A DNA stretch of 64,000 nucleotides from Trichomonas vaginalis G3 (taxonomy: Eukaryota; Parabasalia; Trichomonadida; Trichomonadidae), in assembly GCF_026262505.1 (NCBI RefSeq), contig NC_067204.1, positions 17,400,165-17,464,164 on the forward strand. Reading direction: 5' to 3'. Positions 8,862-19,822 of the stretch are shown here, piece after piece. The notes below the pieces were generated by a model. That model had not been told where the DNA came from, did not search any database, and saw nothing but the letters and a program-made list of their open reading frames with translations. The position numbers were made by a program, and so were the translations under genes. Numbering within the stretch: position 1 is the first letter of the stretch; the number at the start of each line of letters is the position of its first letter.

Positions 8862-10088
8862 CTATGCAATAATAAATGACGACAGTAGCCAAACCATCAA
8901 AACGAAAGCTCCTGCTGATGTTATGATTTCATAATTAAATTCAAGAGATTTTATGCCAATCATCACGATGACATATCCGTTCAGAAATAGACACCACTTT
9001 TTCAGTTTAGAGGTCAATGATATTGGAGGATTTTCTACTGAGTAGTTTTTAAGCGTCAGAGCGAGAATTGCACCGCAAACGGCACATATAAAAAGAGATG
9101 TTCTTGCCATCAAATAGGTGAAGCTATATGATAACTTAATTGTTAATTTAATATAAATTGATTCAATTAACGAAAAAATCACGCCAAGAGATAAGAAAAT
9201 CAGATATGTAAATGATGGAACATCACCAGGTTCTATTCTCTTGATTAAAATAGGTTCTTCTTCATCTTCATAATCTAATATAACTTGTCGATGTCTTCTT
9301 CGCTTGAAAGGAACCAAATTATGAGGATCTGGTGTTGCAGATCTGTTTCCTTTGTTGATAACAACTCTAAATCCATCACGCATCGTATCTGAGTTTAATA
9401 ATTGTTTTAAATTCTGTATTTCCGTTTTTCCAGCAAGCGTAATAGATTTTTGTATACTAGAGATGTCTTCAGAATCCAAATCTGCTTTCTTTCCTTCAAG
9501 AATTTCTGTCAGAATAGGGACTAATGGCGCAAATGTTGTAATACTTGGGTCAGGTGGAGTCTGGTATGTGGATTCGAAATGGATCAATCTAAATCCACCG
9601 TTTGTATCTATGAAATCGTTTAAATGTAAATTTGAAAAATTTAAATTCGCTTCAGCAATTGATCCAGCTGCAGTAATTACTTGTCTAAGTCTTCTTTTGA
9701 TCAAGTTTTTCTGTATATCTTGTGTTTTTATTGGTTTTCCTGATTCAAAAATTATCAAAATTTTATCTTGTAAAATTTCATATTCAACAATAGAGGCTAC
9801 ACATTGTTTTCCTCTAAGTTTCTTCATTGTTTCTATAAATTCTTTAGATTCTGGGTGATTGAACACTTTCAAAGTGAATTCTCGACGAATATCGTCACGC
9901 ACTCTGTATGTTGAATAGTCATCTGAGAATTGGAGAAGGATTTCTTTGCGATATTTGTGACCATTGACGAGGATTGCATTTATTGGTAAGCTATTATCAT
10001 CATATTTCGTAGTTTCAGTACTATTTTCCTGTGTAGATGTATCAGAGATTAGCTTTGTTTCCCTTTCAATGATCAAACTCTTCGTCAT
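8862..10088 (-). CDS. Pseudokinase-like protein with four C-terminal membrane segments (408 aa)
   Basis: Residues about 40-235 have the outline of a protein kinase fold: FTLKVF (candidate beta-3 lysine K74), a hinge-like LIIFESGKPI, and a catalytic-loop-like stretch NFSNLHLNDFIDTNGGFRLIHFES. The HRD and DFG motifs are absent in that stretch (FS and HFE stand in their places). A basic patch FKRRRHRQ and an acidic run DYEDEEEP lead to four hydrophobic segments at about 292-312, 327-345, 366-381 and 388-407. Catalysis is unlikely. A membrane-bound scaffold or regulator, with the kinase-like part probably cytosolic, is inferred. Kinase homology is weak and by eye. Confidence 0.55.
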   Translation of the reverse strand: MTKSLIIERETKLISDTSTQENSTETTKYDDNSLPINAILVNGHKYRKEILLQFSDDYSTYRVRDDIRREFTLKVFNHPESKEFIETMKKLRGKQCVASIVEYEILQDKILIIFESGKPIKTQDIQKNLIKRRLRQVITAAGSIAEANLNFSNLHLNDFIDTNGGFRLIHFESTYQTPPDPSITTFAPLVPILTEILEGKKADLDSEDISSIQKSITLAGKTEIQNLKQLLNSDTMRDGFRVVINKGNRSATPDPHNLVPFKRRRHRQVILDYEDEEEPILIKRIEPGDVPSFTYLIFLSLGVIFSLIESIYIKLTIKLSYSFTYLMARTSLFICAVCGAILALTLKNYSVENPPISLTSKLKKWCLFLNGYVIVMIGIKSLEFNYEIITSAGAFVLMVWLLSSFIIA

Positions 10089-10713
10089 TGTTTGCTGAAA
10101 ATAAAATGAATTTTCTGAGGGATTAGCGGTTTTTTAATCGGAGATTTTGAATATGAAATCAAAATCACTTTTTATGAGGATTTTCATAGTTTGAGTCATT
10201 AGAATTGCAATAAATTAATGTCCATATGGGCAGAAAAAACATGTTCAATAACTAATCTTGATATCACTAGTCGATTAAACACTTCTCATTAAAATTAACT
10301 GAACAAAACCATGAATGATAATTAGTTCAGGAGATTTGACTTATTGAGATTTTTTTGGAATAAAACTAGCAATAGACTCCTTTATGAATTGAACATGAGG
10401 CAGATCTATGATTTTAATCTAAATGTCATAAAAAACATTGATAAATATTTTTGGATGAAGTCCTGTTGAGGGGAGGAGATTTTCAGTGGAATTTGATTAG
10501 AAATTTTCGATGTTATTTGATTGATAGAAGATTTATATATACGCTCATCGTGCCCAGTCTTAAATGGATGAAGTGAGTGGATTCTAAGTTGGCTTAAGTG
10601 GACAGTTAATGATTTTTGCAAAGCATATAAATAGTATAACTGCTCTCCATATTGCATCAAAAAAATTCAATATACTTTTTTGTTTATATTCAAGTGCCAT
10701 TCTCGTTTTTTTA
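10089..10713. other. Intergenic, no gene supported
   Basis: AT-rich spacer. An 84-codon open frame on the minus strand (10,406-10,660) has no recognisable domain and is not called. Confidence 0.4.
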
Positions 10714-11700
10714 CTACTTTTCCGACAAAGTTATCGAAATTAAAGTTTGAATATGAATCAAATAGTTGACTTTGATTTTAAATCTTCTCCCAAAAGATAT
10801 AAAATAGTTACCTTGATGGCAAAGTCCTGTTGAAAGAAGATAAAATGCAAGTGAAACTTCTTTTCTTGGTCCAATTTCAACATTTTGACCAGATGCATAT
10901 AATTTTTCTGTTGTATCAATAAATGAGTTTGAAACCGTAATTGTACCTGAACTGATAATCCCAAACAAATATTGATCGTTTTGTTTGTTATTTGCGATGA
11001 AACAGTTTACAAAAGTAACATCACATTTCCAACAGCTAAACATTGAAGGAAAACGGCCATCTCCATAAACAGTGTTGTTTATGAAAGCAATACTATGATA
11101 AGTTGTTGGTTTGAGTCCTGCATATATAATACCGGATGCTGCATAGTTTTCATCAATAATTGAATATTTTATAGCAGAGACTCCTGGTCCAGCTGATATT
11201 CCAAAAGCTGCACCATCTTGGGCATAGTTTCTTGTGATGTTGTTTTGAAAGAATGAGTTATTTCCATAATTTATATAAGCTGCATATCGACTAACAAGAT
11301 TTTCTCGATTACTATATATTATAGATGAATCATGAACTTCATTGACGCTTATGGCAACATCTGATACTTCAATCCTACAAAACGCTCCATCACCTGTAGA
11401 TATAGATCCAAAACTGCAAACTTTTCGAATGGAACTCTGGCCTTTCTTGATGAAAACAGATCCACCGTCACCATTTCTTGCCGAGTTTTCGAATGTGTTT
11501 GCAGAAATAAGTGACTTAATATCTGACGACTCGAGAATAATAACACCATTATCGCCAAGATTTGAGAAATAGACTTTACAAACATAAAAATCCCCTGAAT
11601 ATCCGTTGTATGTCTGATTTTGATCATAGATTTGTTTCGAATATTCCGATTTGTAGACTTCTGTCCATTCATTTATTGCGTAATGTAATGCTTTAGATAT
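10714..11700 (-). pseudogene. Beta-helix surface-protein fragment, 5' truncated (copy 1)
   Basis: One open frame runs from just after a stop near 11,700 to 10,714, about 328 codons, but has no ATG until the last third (11,043). It contains the repeated short-strand pattern of right-handed beta-helix, Pmp-like proteins: GVIILESSDIKSLISANTF, GQSSIRKVCSFGS, SFFQNNITRNYA, IAFINNTVYGD, CFIANNKQNDQYLFG and TVSNSFIDTTE. The same blocks occur at 21,625-22,641 and 29,804-30,625. The signal peptide, the front of the helix and any membrane anchor are missing, so it is a gene fragment even though the frame is clean. Confidence 0.65.
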
Positions 11701-12279
11701 TTAAGAGTCTTCCTAATTTTTATTGTACTTCATTTATTATAAAATTTTGTCTGGATGAGAAGTTTTTTTTTGAGTTAGAACTATCAAAGTTCTGACAAAT
11801 CTTTCAAAATTCTGTGATATTTCAAACTTATATCTGACTTGATATTATTGAATTAGTAAATAATTGTGAAGAGATAATGTAGAGAAGCTTTATAAACTTT
11901 TTACTTCCATAAATATTATGAGTCAAATGCCACATTTTGCACTAGAGGAACATTGATTTATGCTTTTTGAGCTTTGGATTGGGAAATTGAGGTTCACGTA
12001 TTAATAACCTTTCTTATTTTAAATAAATTGGCCCTAAACATACCTAATTCTAAGAATGATAATGTTCTCTTATCTGTGATAAACAAATCAATTTGGTTAT
12101 CATACATAATCTTTACTGAAAATAATCAAATAAAAATTAATAATTTCATGTTTTTACGATTGACATAGTCCTCTACTCTCAAAATTATGTTTATTTTTGT
12201 TTTCAATACCGAACAACATTTGAATCAAAAATAATCGTTATTTAGAAATTTTGGATTTTTTATGATATTTGGCAATTAG
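11701..12279. other. Intergenic, no gene supported
   Basis: AT-rich spacer. A 64-codon open frame at 11,974-12,168 shows low-complexity residues only and is not called. Confidence 0.4.
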
Positions 12280-13617
12280 TATTCATTAATCAAAATAATA
12301 CTTTCTCTCTTATTTTATGGACGCACGAAACTGAACTTAGCAAATAAGCACTATAACACACTTTTAAATAAGTATAAGGGATACATTGATACATGGGATG
12401 CAATATATAAATTGGACTCAGATGAAATAGATTCAACAATAGAATTATACGAAGATATCAAGAGCAACTTGATTGATACTGGATATTTTACAGCAATAGA
12501 CATGATTGATATGATAGGAAAAATTTGCAAAAAGAGTTTACATTATCGTCATGGGTACATTGAGTTAATGAAGAGAATAATTGAAGGATATCAATGTACA
12601 GACATTTTTAATATCTCATTTCTTTCACAATATGATGATATTAAAATAAATACGCCTGAATATGCAATAATGAATGATAACGAAGATGAATTATTGTATC
12701 ACTTGAAAAGTAAGAGACTTGACCTCACTAAAATCCTTGAAAAATGTTGTTTAAGAGGAGCAGTTAATTGTTTCAAGTTATTGCAAAAAGAATTTCACGT
12801 AAAAATCACCAAAAAATGTCTTGATGCTTCACTTAAAGGGAACAATCAACACATCATTAATGAATGTTTGAAAGAAAATGAGCCTGATCAATATACAGTG
12901 GAAGCTGTGATTGCATCTCATAACTTCGCTAATTTTTATAAACTGATAACAGAATACGATGTAAGAATCAGAGCGAAAAACTGCGCAGAATACAAAAATC
13001 TTCATGCATTTATTTATATTTTAATTGAAGATAATTTCAACCTTGATTTTCTGATAGCTCCAAGTTTTCATATACCATCTCTTTGTGAATATTTCATGCA
13101 GTATGTTACAGATATTGATTATGCGGATGAAAAAGGCGTAACAGCTCTTATATATTCATGTTTTCATTATTCTACAGATGTTGCTGAATTTCTGATTTCA
13201 CGTGGTGCAAATATCAACAAGAAAGATAGTACAGGTCATACCCCCATTCATTTTGCAATAATTAGTTATTGGGATGATCATGATGATTTATCATTGTATA
13301 ATAGCAAAGTCAAAGATTTGGTAGAACTTCTTCTTTCAAATGGTGCAAACGTTAATGCAAAGGATAAAGATGGACATACGCCACTTCATTTGGCATCATT
13401 GTTTGGAACAAAAGAAATTGCTGAAATATTAGTTTCTCATGGTGCCAAAATCAATGTTTTAGATGCAACAAGAGCGACTCCTCTTGATCTCACTATTCAA
13501 CGAGAAAAATACAAATATAAAATAAATAGCAAACCAGAAACGGAATACCAAGAAGCAAAGAAAATACAGGCTCTCTTGAAATTGCATGGAGGAATAACCA
13601 AACATATGAATAAATAA
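12280..13617 (+). CDS. Ankyrin-repeat protein lacking an in-frame ATG at its natural start
   Basis: The family N-terminus is visible from about 12,340 (NKHYNTLLNKYKGYIDTWDAIYKL), but the frame has no ATG between the stop at 12,277 and codon ATG 12,502. An ATG at 12,317 lies in another frame and would read into a stop within six codons, as if a small indel near 12,330 had separated the start from the body. Residues of the helical module follow, then about four ankyrin repeats (TALIYSCFHYSTDVAEFLISRGANIN, TPLHLASLFGTKEIAEILVSHGAKIN) to the end. Either translation starts at 12,502 with a shortened module, or this is a very young pseudogene. Confidence 0.7.
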   Translation, partial: YSLIKIILSLLFYGRTKLNLANKHYNTLLNKYKGYIDTWDAIYKLDSDEIDSTIELYEDIKSNLIDTGYFTAIDMIDMIGKICKKSLHYRHGYIELMKRIIEGYQCTDIFNISFLSQYDDIKINTPEYAIMNDNEDELLYHLKSKRLDLTKILEKCCLRGAVNCFKLLQKEFHVKITKKCLDASLKGNNQHIINECLKENEPDQYTVEAVIASHNFANFYKLITEYDVRIRAKNCAEYKNLHAFIYILIEDNFNLDFLIAPSFHIPSLCEYFMQYVTDIDYADEKGVTALIYSCFHYSTDVAEFLISRGANINKKDSTGHTPIHFAIISYWDDHDDLSLYNSKVKDLVELLLSNGANVNAKDKDGHTPLHLASLFGTKEIAEILVSHGAKINVLDATRATPLDLTIQREKYKYKINSKPETEYQEAKKIQALLKLHGGITKHMNK

Positions 13618-14010
13618 ATATTTGAAAATGTTGAATGCAATCTGAATAAAGCGTCAGTTGGATAAATTTACACTTTTATTGCGTTTTTATACAGCATTTG
13701 AATCAAAAATAATTGTATGTTTGATAATTTTTCGAATTACCTCAGACAACTCAATCCTCTGAAAAAGTCTGAGGTAATTCTTAGTCCCTACACTATTTCA
13801 ATATAAGCTCCATTTTGAAATTAATTTTAAAAATCGAGCCTTGAAAATTGTGTTGAGACTTTTGATTTAATAGTAAAAAAGTATAGTTAATGTTATTAGA
13901 AAACGGTAAGTATATCCTTAATTAAATTTGTCACTAAAAAAGTTGTTTAATTAATTATTTTTTTTTTGAAAAAGAAATTTTGAATGCAAAAAAATTAATA
14001 AAAATGAGAG
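13618..14010. other. Convergent 3' spacer, no gene seen
   Basis: AT-rich sequence between the ends of the ankyrin gene and VPS35L. Nothing was recognised. Confidence 0.4.
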
Positions 14011-16701
14011 TTATTCAGAAGAGAAATATTTGGCAACAAATCTTTGGCCGAGTTCGACACCATTGAATGCTTTTTCTAAATGTGCACCTGTAGATGTCAT
14101 TATTTCATCGCCAGCTCCATCACCAAGCATTTCAGCGAGATCAGCCAGTTTTCTAATCAACGCTTTGTCACAGACATAAACATCTGCGAGTGATGAAATC
14201 GCTTTAACAGCGAGTGCTGGGACATTCTTCTTCTGTACAACAACACCTTTCTTACGGTAGTTAGAGAGCATATCAACAAACTTAGCAAGCATCTGGTTAG
14301 ACACAGAAAGACCTCGTTTGATGTATTCTGGATTTCCTGCGAATAAAACATCGTTTGAGTCGACATTAGGAATACGAAGAACAAACTCTGTACGAAGCAT
14401 GTGACCAACGATGATGATTGACTCCAAAGCGAATACAATTGGTTCTTCATCTTTCCATGAAATGTTCATTACTGCCTTGATCAAATTACGAACACTCTCG
14501 AATGGATCAACACCTGGAGGAGCAGGAAGAACTAAGAGAAGTGTCAATGCATGTTCCAATACATCAAAGAGTTCTGGTGTTGGAGGAACATCTTTAACAC
14601 TCTTCGTGAATTCTTCGAATGATGAGAATGCAAATGATGTAACACCTGCAATCAATGCGACATTCGATGTGTCAATGTACAGTTTCGCACGTGTGAGTGG
14701 ATCAGGGAGAGAAGGAACAGTAACAAATGCAAAAGCAAGTAATGAACGAGTGACGACATCGATGTTAGAAACCTTCTGATTGACTGCTTGTGTGCAAAGA
14801 CGCAATGCAATCTCTGCAATTGCAGCGAGAAGGGAATTGGAAGTAGGGAATGCAGTGCGTGCGGAAAGAAGGAAGTTGAGGTGTGCTTCGATGTTTGTTC
14901 CGAAATCAACGTGGTACAAGAACCACTCGATTGTTTTGTTCGTCTGTGCAACGATGTCTGGAGGTGACAAAACAGAAAGAGACTGGAAAAGAATCTGTGA
15001 AAGCTCCAAGAGAATTCTGATGCAAAGAGGATCATTAAGAGGGAATGGTTTCGCTGCAACGTCCTGAAGAATGAACCTTGATACTTCGACAAGTGATGAT
15101 TCATCGAGGAAATCCATCAAAGCAACAATTGACGAGATATGGTTCAAAACAACATGGAAGTTCTGTCCGCTCTTAACTGTTGAAAAGATACAGTCCATGA
15201 CTGATGTTGTTAACTTCTTTGTAAGAGAACGGACACCTTGAGAGTAGTTGTACGTCATTTCTCTGGCGGCGAAGTTCTGTTTGAGCAATGAAACAACGTT
15301 GGAAAGGAAGAGATTGATGTAATGAGGGCTGCAGAACTTTGCAATGTATTTTGTAAGAGGAGCAGCAACATAAATGAAGTCATCAATGCTCTTGAACTCT
15401 TTCATTCTTGTCCAGATCAAATTCATGACATCAAGGACTCCTTCGATCTCTGGTGCTTCGATCAATGATGTGATCAACTTGTAGATCAACTCTGGACGTG
15501 GAATGACGGAATCGGAATGGTCGATGATGTGCAAAATGACCTTGAAATTCTTGGCAACAAACTTTGGTTCGAGTTCTTCAAGGAAAACAGATAAAATGAA
15601 GGATGATGGTTCTCCAATGCTGTAGAACTCTTCAAGAGCTTGCTTGATGAGTGGGGAATCACCAATGGTAACCATCTGCTGGATGAAGAAGCTCAAAGCG
15701 GGTTTGTGCGTTTCTACGTACTTTTCGAAAGTATAATCAGGAAGATTAGAGTACTGGCGCTTGAATGAACCGTTCTTGAGGTGGAGGAGATGGCGAACGT
15801 AGGATGTAAAGAGAGGAATGAAGACATCTGTGGGGTAGTTCGGTTTCAATGAGAAGATTGTGTAAATTAAGAAAGCACGAACGAAAATACCGGCTGATCC
15901 TGAGCCAAGACCGTGAATACCATTGACGACTTGCTGGACGGAGTCATCAAATGTCTTGAATGGATGGAATTCAATGCACTTTAAGAATGTAGTCTGAAGA
16001 AGGAGACGTGGCAAGAGCTGGGATGTTCTAGAAAGAATCATGGACCAGTTCAAGCAAAGAACTTGGGTTGTACCGTTTGGATCTTTCAAGAAATCGGCTT
16101 TGCTCGTTGGATACTCAGCAATGCGCTTGTAAACCATCTTTCCGAAAATTTCGACAAGTTCGAGAACCATGATGAACTGTGCTGGGTAGAACTGTGGAGA
16201 TTTTGTGTTTGAAAGGAGTTTGCAAGTTGTTGAAACGGTTTCAATCATTTGCCAATGCTCGCCGTCTTGGTGGAGTTTTTCTAGAACTTTGGCTTGCTCG
16301 GCGATCTTAGAACGAAGTCTTTCTTCATTTTGCTGCATGAGAGTAATTTGAGCGGCTTCATCACTTGTAACGGCAAGTTCTGCAAGGCGGTCTCTAACGC
16401 GACGGCTGAAAAGAACTGAAACATCACTCTTGGCGAAATCTGAAGCGCGTGTTTGGAAACTGGCCAAGCAGAAGTTTTTGTACTTGCTCCATCTGGACTC
16501 CATGCCACCAGCAGTATTCCTGCGAGAGGATTCAGTGAATGGATCAACTTCTTTCTTGGCACCTGTGTCAAAGGCTTCATTAACTGAAACTTGATGCTCT
16601 AAAATGTTAAGTGGTGATTCTTTGAGAGTCTTGCGCTCAAAACCACGAAGGACATCAATGTCCTTGTTCTGGGCTTGAAGACTTTCTTGATTCTCTGACA
16701 T
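14011..16701 (-). CDS. VPS35L: Retriever subunit VPS35L (VPS35 endosomal sorting factor-like, 896 aa)
   Basis: A long alpha-solenoid that follows VPS35L (C16orf62) rather than VPS35. Visible blocks include STTCKLLSNTKSPQFYPAQF, LELVEIFGKMVYKRI, the HFYP-like and FGKLVY-like pairs of the family, then SFYV-like and TRSLLAFAFVTVPSLPDPLTRAKLYI, and near the end VDSNDVLFAGNPEYI. Length is close to the roughly 960 residues of the human protein. Retriever recycles membrane cargo from endosomes with the CCC complex. The frame extends upstream to an ATG at 16,761, but MSENQES at 16,701 is preferred: the box TCACTTTTT, a good trichomonad initiator match, lies between the two ATGs, about 15 bases before 16,701. 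Confidence 0.85.
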   Translation of the reverse strand: MSENQESLQAQNKDIDVLRGFERKTLKESPLNILEHQVSVNEAFDTGAKKEVDPFTESSRRNTAGGMESRWSKYKNFCLASFQTRASDFAKSDVSVLFSRRVRDRLAELAVTSDEAAQITLMQQNEERLRSKIAEQAKVLEKLHQDGEHWQMIETVSTTCKLLSNTKSPQFYPAQFIMVLELVEIFGKMVYKRIAEYPTSKADFLKDPNGTTQVLCLNWSMILSRTSQLLPRLLLQTTFLKCIEFHPFKTFDDSVQQVVNGIHGLGSGSAGIFVRAFLIYTIFSLKPNYPTDVFIPLFTSYVRHLLHLKNGSFKRQYSNLPDYTFEKYVETHKPALSFFIQQMVTIGDSPLIKQALEEFYSIGEPSSFILSVFLEELEPKFVAKNFKVILHIIDHSDSVIPRPELIYKLITSLIEAPEIEGVLDVMNLIWTRMKEFKSIDDFIYVAAPLTKYIAKFCSPHYINLFLSNVVSLLKQNFAAREMTYNYSQGVRSLTKKLTTSVMDCIFSTVKSGQNFHVVLNHISSIVALMDFLDESSLVEVSRFILQDVAAKPFPLNDPLCIRILLELSQILFQSLSVLSPPDIVAQTNKTIEWFLYHVDFGTNIEAHLNFLLSARTAFPTSNSLLAAIAEIALRLCTQAVNQKVSNIDVVTRSLLAFAFVTVPSLPDPLTRAKLYIDTSNVALIAGVTSFAFSSFEEFTKSVKDVPPTPELFDVLEHALTLLLVLPAPPGVDPFESVRNLIKAVMNISWKDEEPIVFALESIIIVGHMLRTEFVLRIPNVDSNDVLFAGNPEYIKRGLSVSNQMLAKFVDMLSNYRKKGVVVQKKNVPALAVKAISSLADVYVCDKALIRKLADLAEMLGDGAGDEIMTSTGAHLEKAFNGVELGQRFVAKYFSSE

Positions 16702-17025
16702 TTGATATAAAAAAGTGACGGCTCGGGTAAGAATAAGTTCACATAATCTATTTATTATCATTGAAATTTAAAGTACATCAACTATCCAAGCTATTTCCCA
16801 AATTATCTGATAAAACTAAAGAATAATCGAATTTCAGAATCTTGGCAAATGTGAATTACAGATCATATTCACTATATCTAGCTCTCAAACAATAAATTGG
16901 CATTAGTATTCTTTCGCACTATTCAATATTTATTTTATACTTTTTGAAATATCACTATTCTATACATAGCATCATGAAATCTAACAGCAATATATTGTTT
17001 TGGCGCTAATTATTTTACATAATTT
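16702..17025. promoter_or_regulatory. Divergent promoter region of VPS35L and the HEAT-repeat gene
   Basis: A 324-base spacer shared by two divergent genes. On the minus strand GTCACTTTTTTATATCAA precedes the VPS35L start. No clear initiator was picked for the rightward gene. Confidence 0.4.
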
Positions 17026-19605
17026 TTGATGGCTGATGAAGAATTTGATAGCTTTCATAAAAGTTTGGAAGTTATGACAGATGGATCTTCATCAGCTGAG
17101 AATATAAAGGAAGTAGAACAATATTTGTTTACTTTAACGCGAGAATACACTCAGAGTTTCTTAACATTTTCAATTCGAGTAATAAATAATCAAAATGAAA
17201 GCACAATCATTACAAAATTCAATATTATATTGCTCAAAAACTTCTTTACTATGATATTGAATACAGATAAGCTCCAATTTCGAAAATATTGGAAAGATTT
17301 TCAGTCAACAAATGTACCATCAGAGTTAAAAGCGAATTTACAGAGACTGATGCTAGAAGTTGCAGAGTTATTTGACATTTCTGCAGTCACTTTAGCAAAA
17401 ATAATTTGTCTTGAAGATTCAAATCAAGAATTCATCAGAAACATCATTGACACACACTCCATTTCGTTATTTTATTTGATCAATGAATTGATTCGCATAA
17501 ATTTCTTCAAAAACACACCAGAAAAAGTCGAAATTTTATCATTAACTTATCAAACGATGCTACAAATATTCAAACTCGAAGATAACTTCAAGGAGAAGTC
17601 CACATATATTGTAGATTTCATCAAAAATACTATAGAATTCAATATCAATTTGCTGAAATTTTGTCCATATTTTTTCGAAGGAATTGACTTCTTTAATGAA
17701 TATATTCAATCAATGCAATCAATATCTTCATTATTTGATGATGTCATTGTCGACAAATACTGTTCATTCTTGAGTTTATTAACTAAAGTATTATATCCAA
17801 GAAGTGTTGAATTTATAAATCAAATTATAGAAATCATTGTTAATTGTCCCGAAGAATATTTGAATTCTATTATTAGTTTAATTACTGATATCTTAAATGA
17901 AGAGAACAGAATAATACAAAGAAACATTCCTTCATTCTACAAGACGACATTGTATGAAAGCAAGATAATTATTGGTAAAGATAATAATGATTTCATTCAT
18001 CAAAACATTTGTTTGAAATTTGAAGAATCAGGAATTTTCCAGAATTTACTTCAAATCATCGAATCATCATCTATTAATGATTATTTCAACTCCGAATTGT
18101 GCCAATTAGCTTCACAATCATTGACATCATTCATGAAAGATTCACCAAGATTCATTGAACTTATTTTGAGTCAAATTGAAAATTATTTCTCTATCTTCAA
18201 CTATATTAATGGAATGAAACTTCTTGGAAGTGTTTTGAACGGATATCAATCTAAATTTGTTGCAGAATTTTGTTTGAATCAAATTACATCAATCAATGGT
18301 GATATTGGTGAAACAGATTTTTCAGTATTGAAACTTAAATTCCACATTATTGGTAAATTGATCAAAAAATACGGAGATAAAATGATATTTGAAAATTTGA
18401 TTCCATATTTTCATAGTTTTATTGAAAGCTATGATATAAACAACGGTCAAGAACTCCTTATTTACTGTCTTAAAGCTGTTCTGAATGTTGTTAAATCGAT
18501 TTCTAGCCAAGGAAAAAGAGAATTTTTCACTGAATTTCAAGAGATTTTGTTTGAAACGCGAGAATCATCTACATTTGAAGTATTAGAACTTATTGATCAT
18601 ATTTTTATCTTTTTAATTCCATTTTGCAAAGATAATAATTATCTTCAAGAACTCTTTGACAAATACATTGAATATATGCGAAACATTGATTCAGATGTTG
18701 AAAACAGCATCGACAAAGTTTCATCATCTGCTCGATTTGTTTGTCATTACTTTTCAATATTTTGTGACAGTGATGTTGATTTAAGTATCCGACTCAATGA
18801 ATTCATTTCTCTCACAAACCGGTTTACATCATCACATGATATCAATCTTGTTGAGAATTTCTTAATTATCTTTAGTTTATTACTTAATTATTTAGGCCAA
18901 GGCATGCACGAACATATATTTTATATTTTCGAAGTTTGTAAAGATGCTATTTCTATGGGGAACCAACGATTGATAAGTGTTTCTGTTGAAACGATTGGAT
19001 ATATTATCGAATATTTCAAAGAAGAATTTTATACTAATTATTTAGTTGTCTCACCAGAGATTATTAATCTTTTCAAAGATTGTACTCTTGAAATCACAAC
19101 AGAAATGCGATCACAATTTATTACTGGAATTAGTAATTTTATCTGTGGCATTTCTAACTTAGAAGATTCATTTGAATATCTTAATAACTATTATCGTATT
19201 ATCACAGAAACCATTGACACTGAAATTGAAGAAATTAGTTTTGAAGAGAAAAAGTTGTATATTGAAACATTTGATTGTATTCTTCGTTCTCTATCAAATA
19301 TAATTCGATGTCGAACATTTATCCACAGCCGCGAGCAGTATTTATGGCTTCGTAAAATCATGCTTAAACTTGTTCGGGACAAGTTTATTAAAGGCGAACT
19401 ATATGATGATAATTTAATTCTTACATTTATTCATTTTATTGAATGCTGTTCAGAAGTTTTTGGCAACCAAATTGACCAACTTCTCAAGTCACGTGTATTT
19501 ATATCATTTTACAATACCATTCTTTATTCATGCCAATCAATGAAAACGCAACAATTTTCATATGCTGTCTTAATCGAAAACTTAAAATTGTTTGTAATAG
19601 AGTAA
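17026..19605 (+). CDS. Karyopherin-like HEAT-repeat protein (859 aa)
   Basis: The whole length predicts paired amphipathic helices without coiled-coil regularity, membrane segments or a signal peptide. The start (AENIKEVEQYLFTLTREYTQSFLTFSIRVINNQNESTIITKF) has the layout of an importin-beta N-terminal repeat, and total length fits importins and exportins (850-1,100 residues). These carry cargo through nuclear pores and bind Ran-GTP by the N-terminal repeats. Cargo class cannot be read from sequence. Two ATGs in a row (17,026 and 17,029) could start it. It could also be another HEAT-type scaffold. Confidence 0.55.
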   Translation: MMADEEFDSFHKSLEVMTDGSSSAENIKEVEQYLFTLTREYTQSFLTFSIRVINNQNESTIITKFNIILLKNFFTMILNTDKLQFRKYWKDFQSTNVPSELKANLQRLMLEVAELFDISAVTLAKIICLEDSNQEFIRNIIDTHSISLFYLINELIRINFFKNTPEKVEILSLTYQTMLQIFKLEDNFKEKSTYIVDFIKNTIEFNINLLKFCPYFFEGIDFFNEYIQSMQSISSLFDDVIVDKYCSFLSLLTKVLYPRSVEFINQIIEIIVNCPEEYLNSIISLITDILNEENRIIQRNIPSFYKTTLYESKIIIGKDNNDFIHQNICLKFEESGIFQNLLQIIESSSINDYFNSELCQLASQSLTSFMKDSPRFIELILSQIENYFSIFNYINGMKLLGSVLNGYQSKFVAEFCLNQITSINGDIGETDFSVLKLKFHIIGKLIKKYGDKMIFENLIPYFHSFIESYDINNGQELLIYCLKAVLNVVKSISSQGKREFFTEFQEILFETRESSTFEVLELIDHIFIFLIPFCKDNNYLQELFDKYIEYMRNIDSDVENSIDKVSSSARFVCHYFSIFCDSDVDLSIRLNEFISLTNRFTSSHDINLVENFLIIFSLLLNYLGQGMHEHIFYIFEVCKDAISMGNQRLISVSVETIGYIIEYFKEEFYTNYLVVSPEIINLFKDCTLEITTEMRSQFITGISNFICGISNLEDSFEYLNNYYRIITETIDTEIEEISFEEKKLYIETFDCILRSLSNIIRCRTFIHSREQYLWLRKIMLKLVRDKFIKGELYDDNLILTFIHFIECCSEVFGNQIDQLLKSRVFISFYNTILYSCQSMKTQQFSYAVLIENLKLFVIE

Positions 19606-19822
19606 ATTATATATGTATAATTTTTATATTTTAGTCTATATCGTTCATTTATATGCTTATATTAAGAGAATGAACTTAATCTTACTTTGAATTTTGATTT
19701 TTTTCTTAAATTTTGAGTATTATTCGTTTTTAAGATGATATAATACAATATAATTTTCTAGAACATATTGATTGAAAAATATTTAATTTACATAAAAGAA
19801 CTTATTTCAATTCGATAATTCC

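Noticed and set aside
9352-9858. 168-codon plus-strand frame
   Set aside because: Antisense shadow of the pseudokinase-like gene.
10406-10660. 84-codon minus-strand frame
   Set aside because: No family, no helical or domain pattern, and no promoter-like box; compatible with chance.
11349-11672. 107-codon minus-strand frame (MNGQKSTNRN start)
   Set aside because: It is a shifted-frame shadow of beta-helix copy 1, whose true frame is open throughout. Similar shadow at 21,588-21,992 in copy 2.
14652-15104. 150-codon minus-strand frame
   Set aside because: Shadow of VPS35L in another frame on the same strand.
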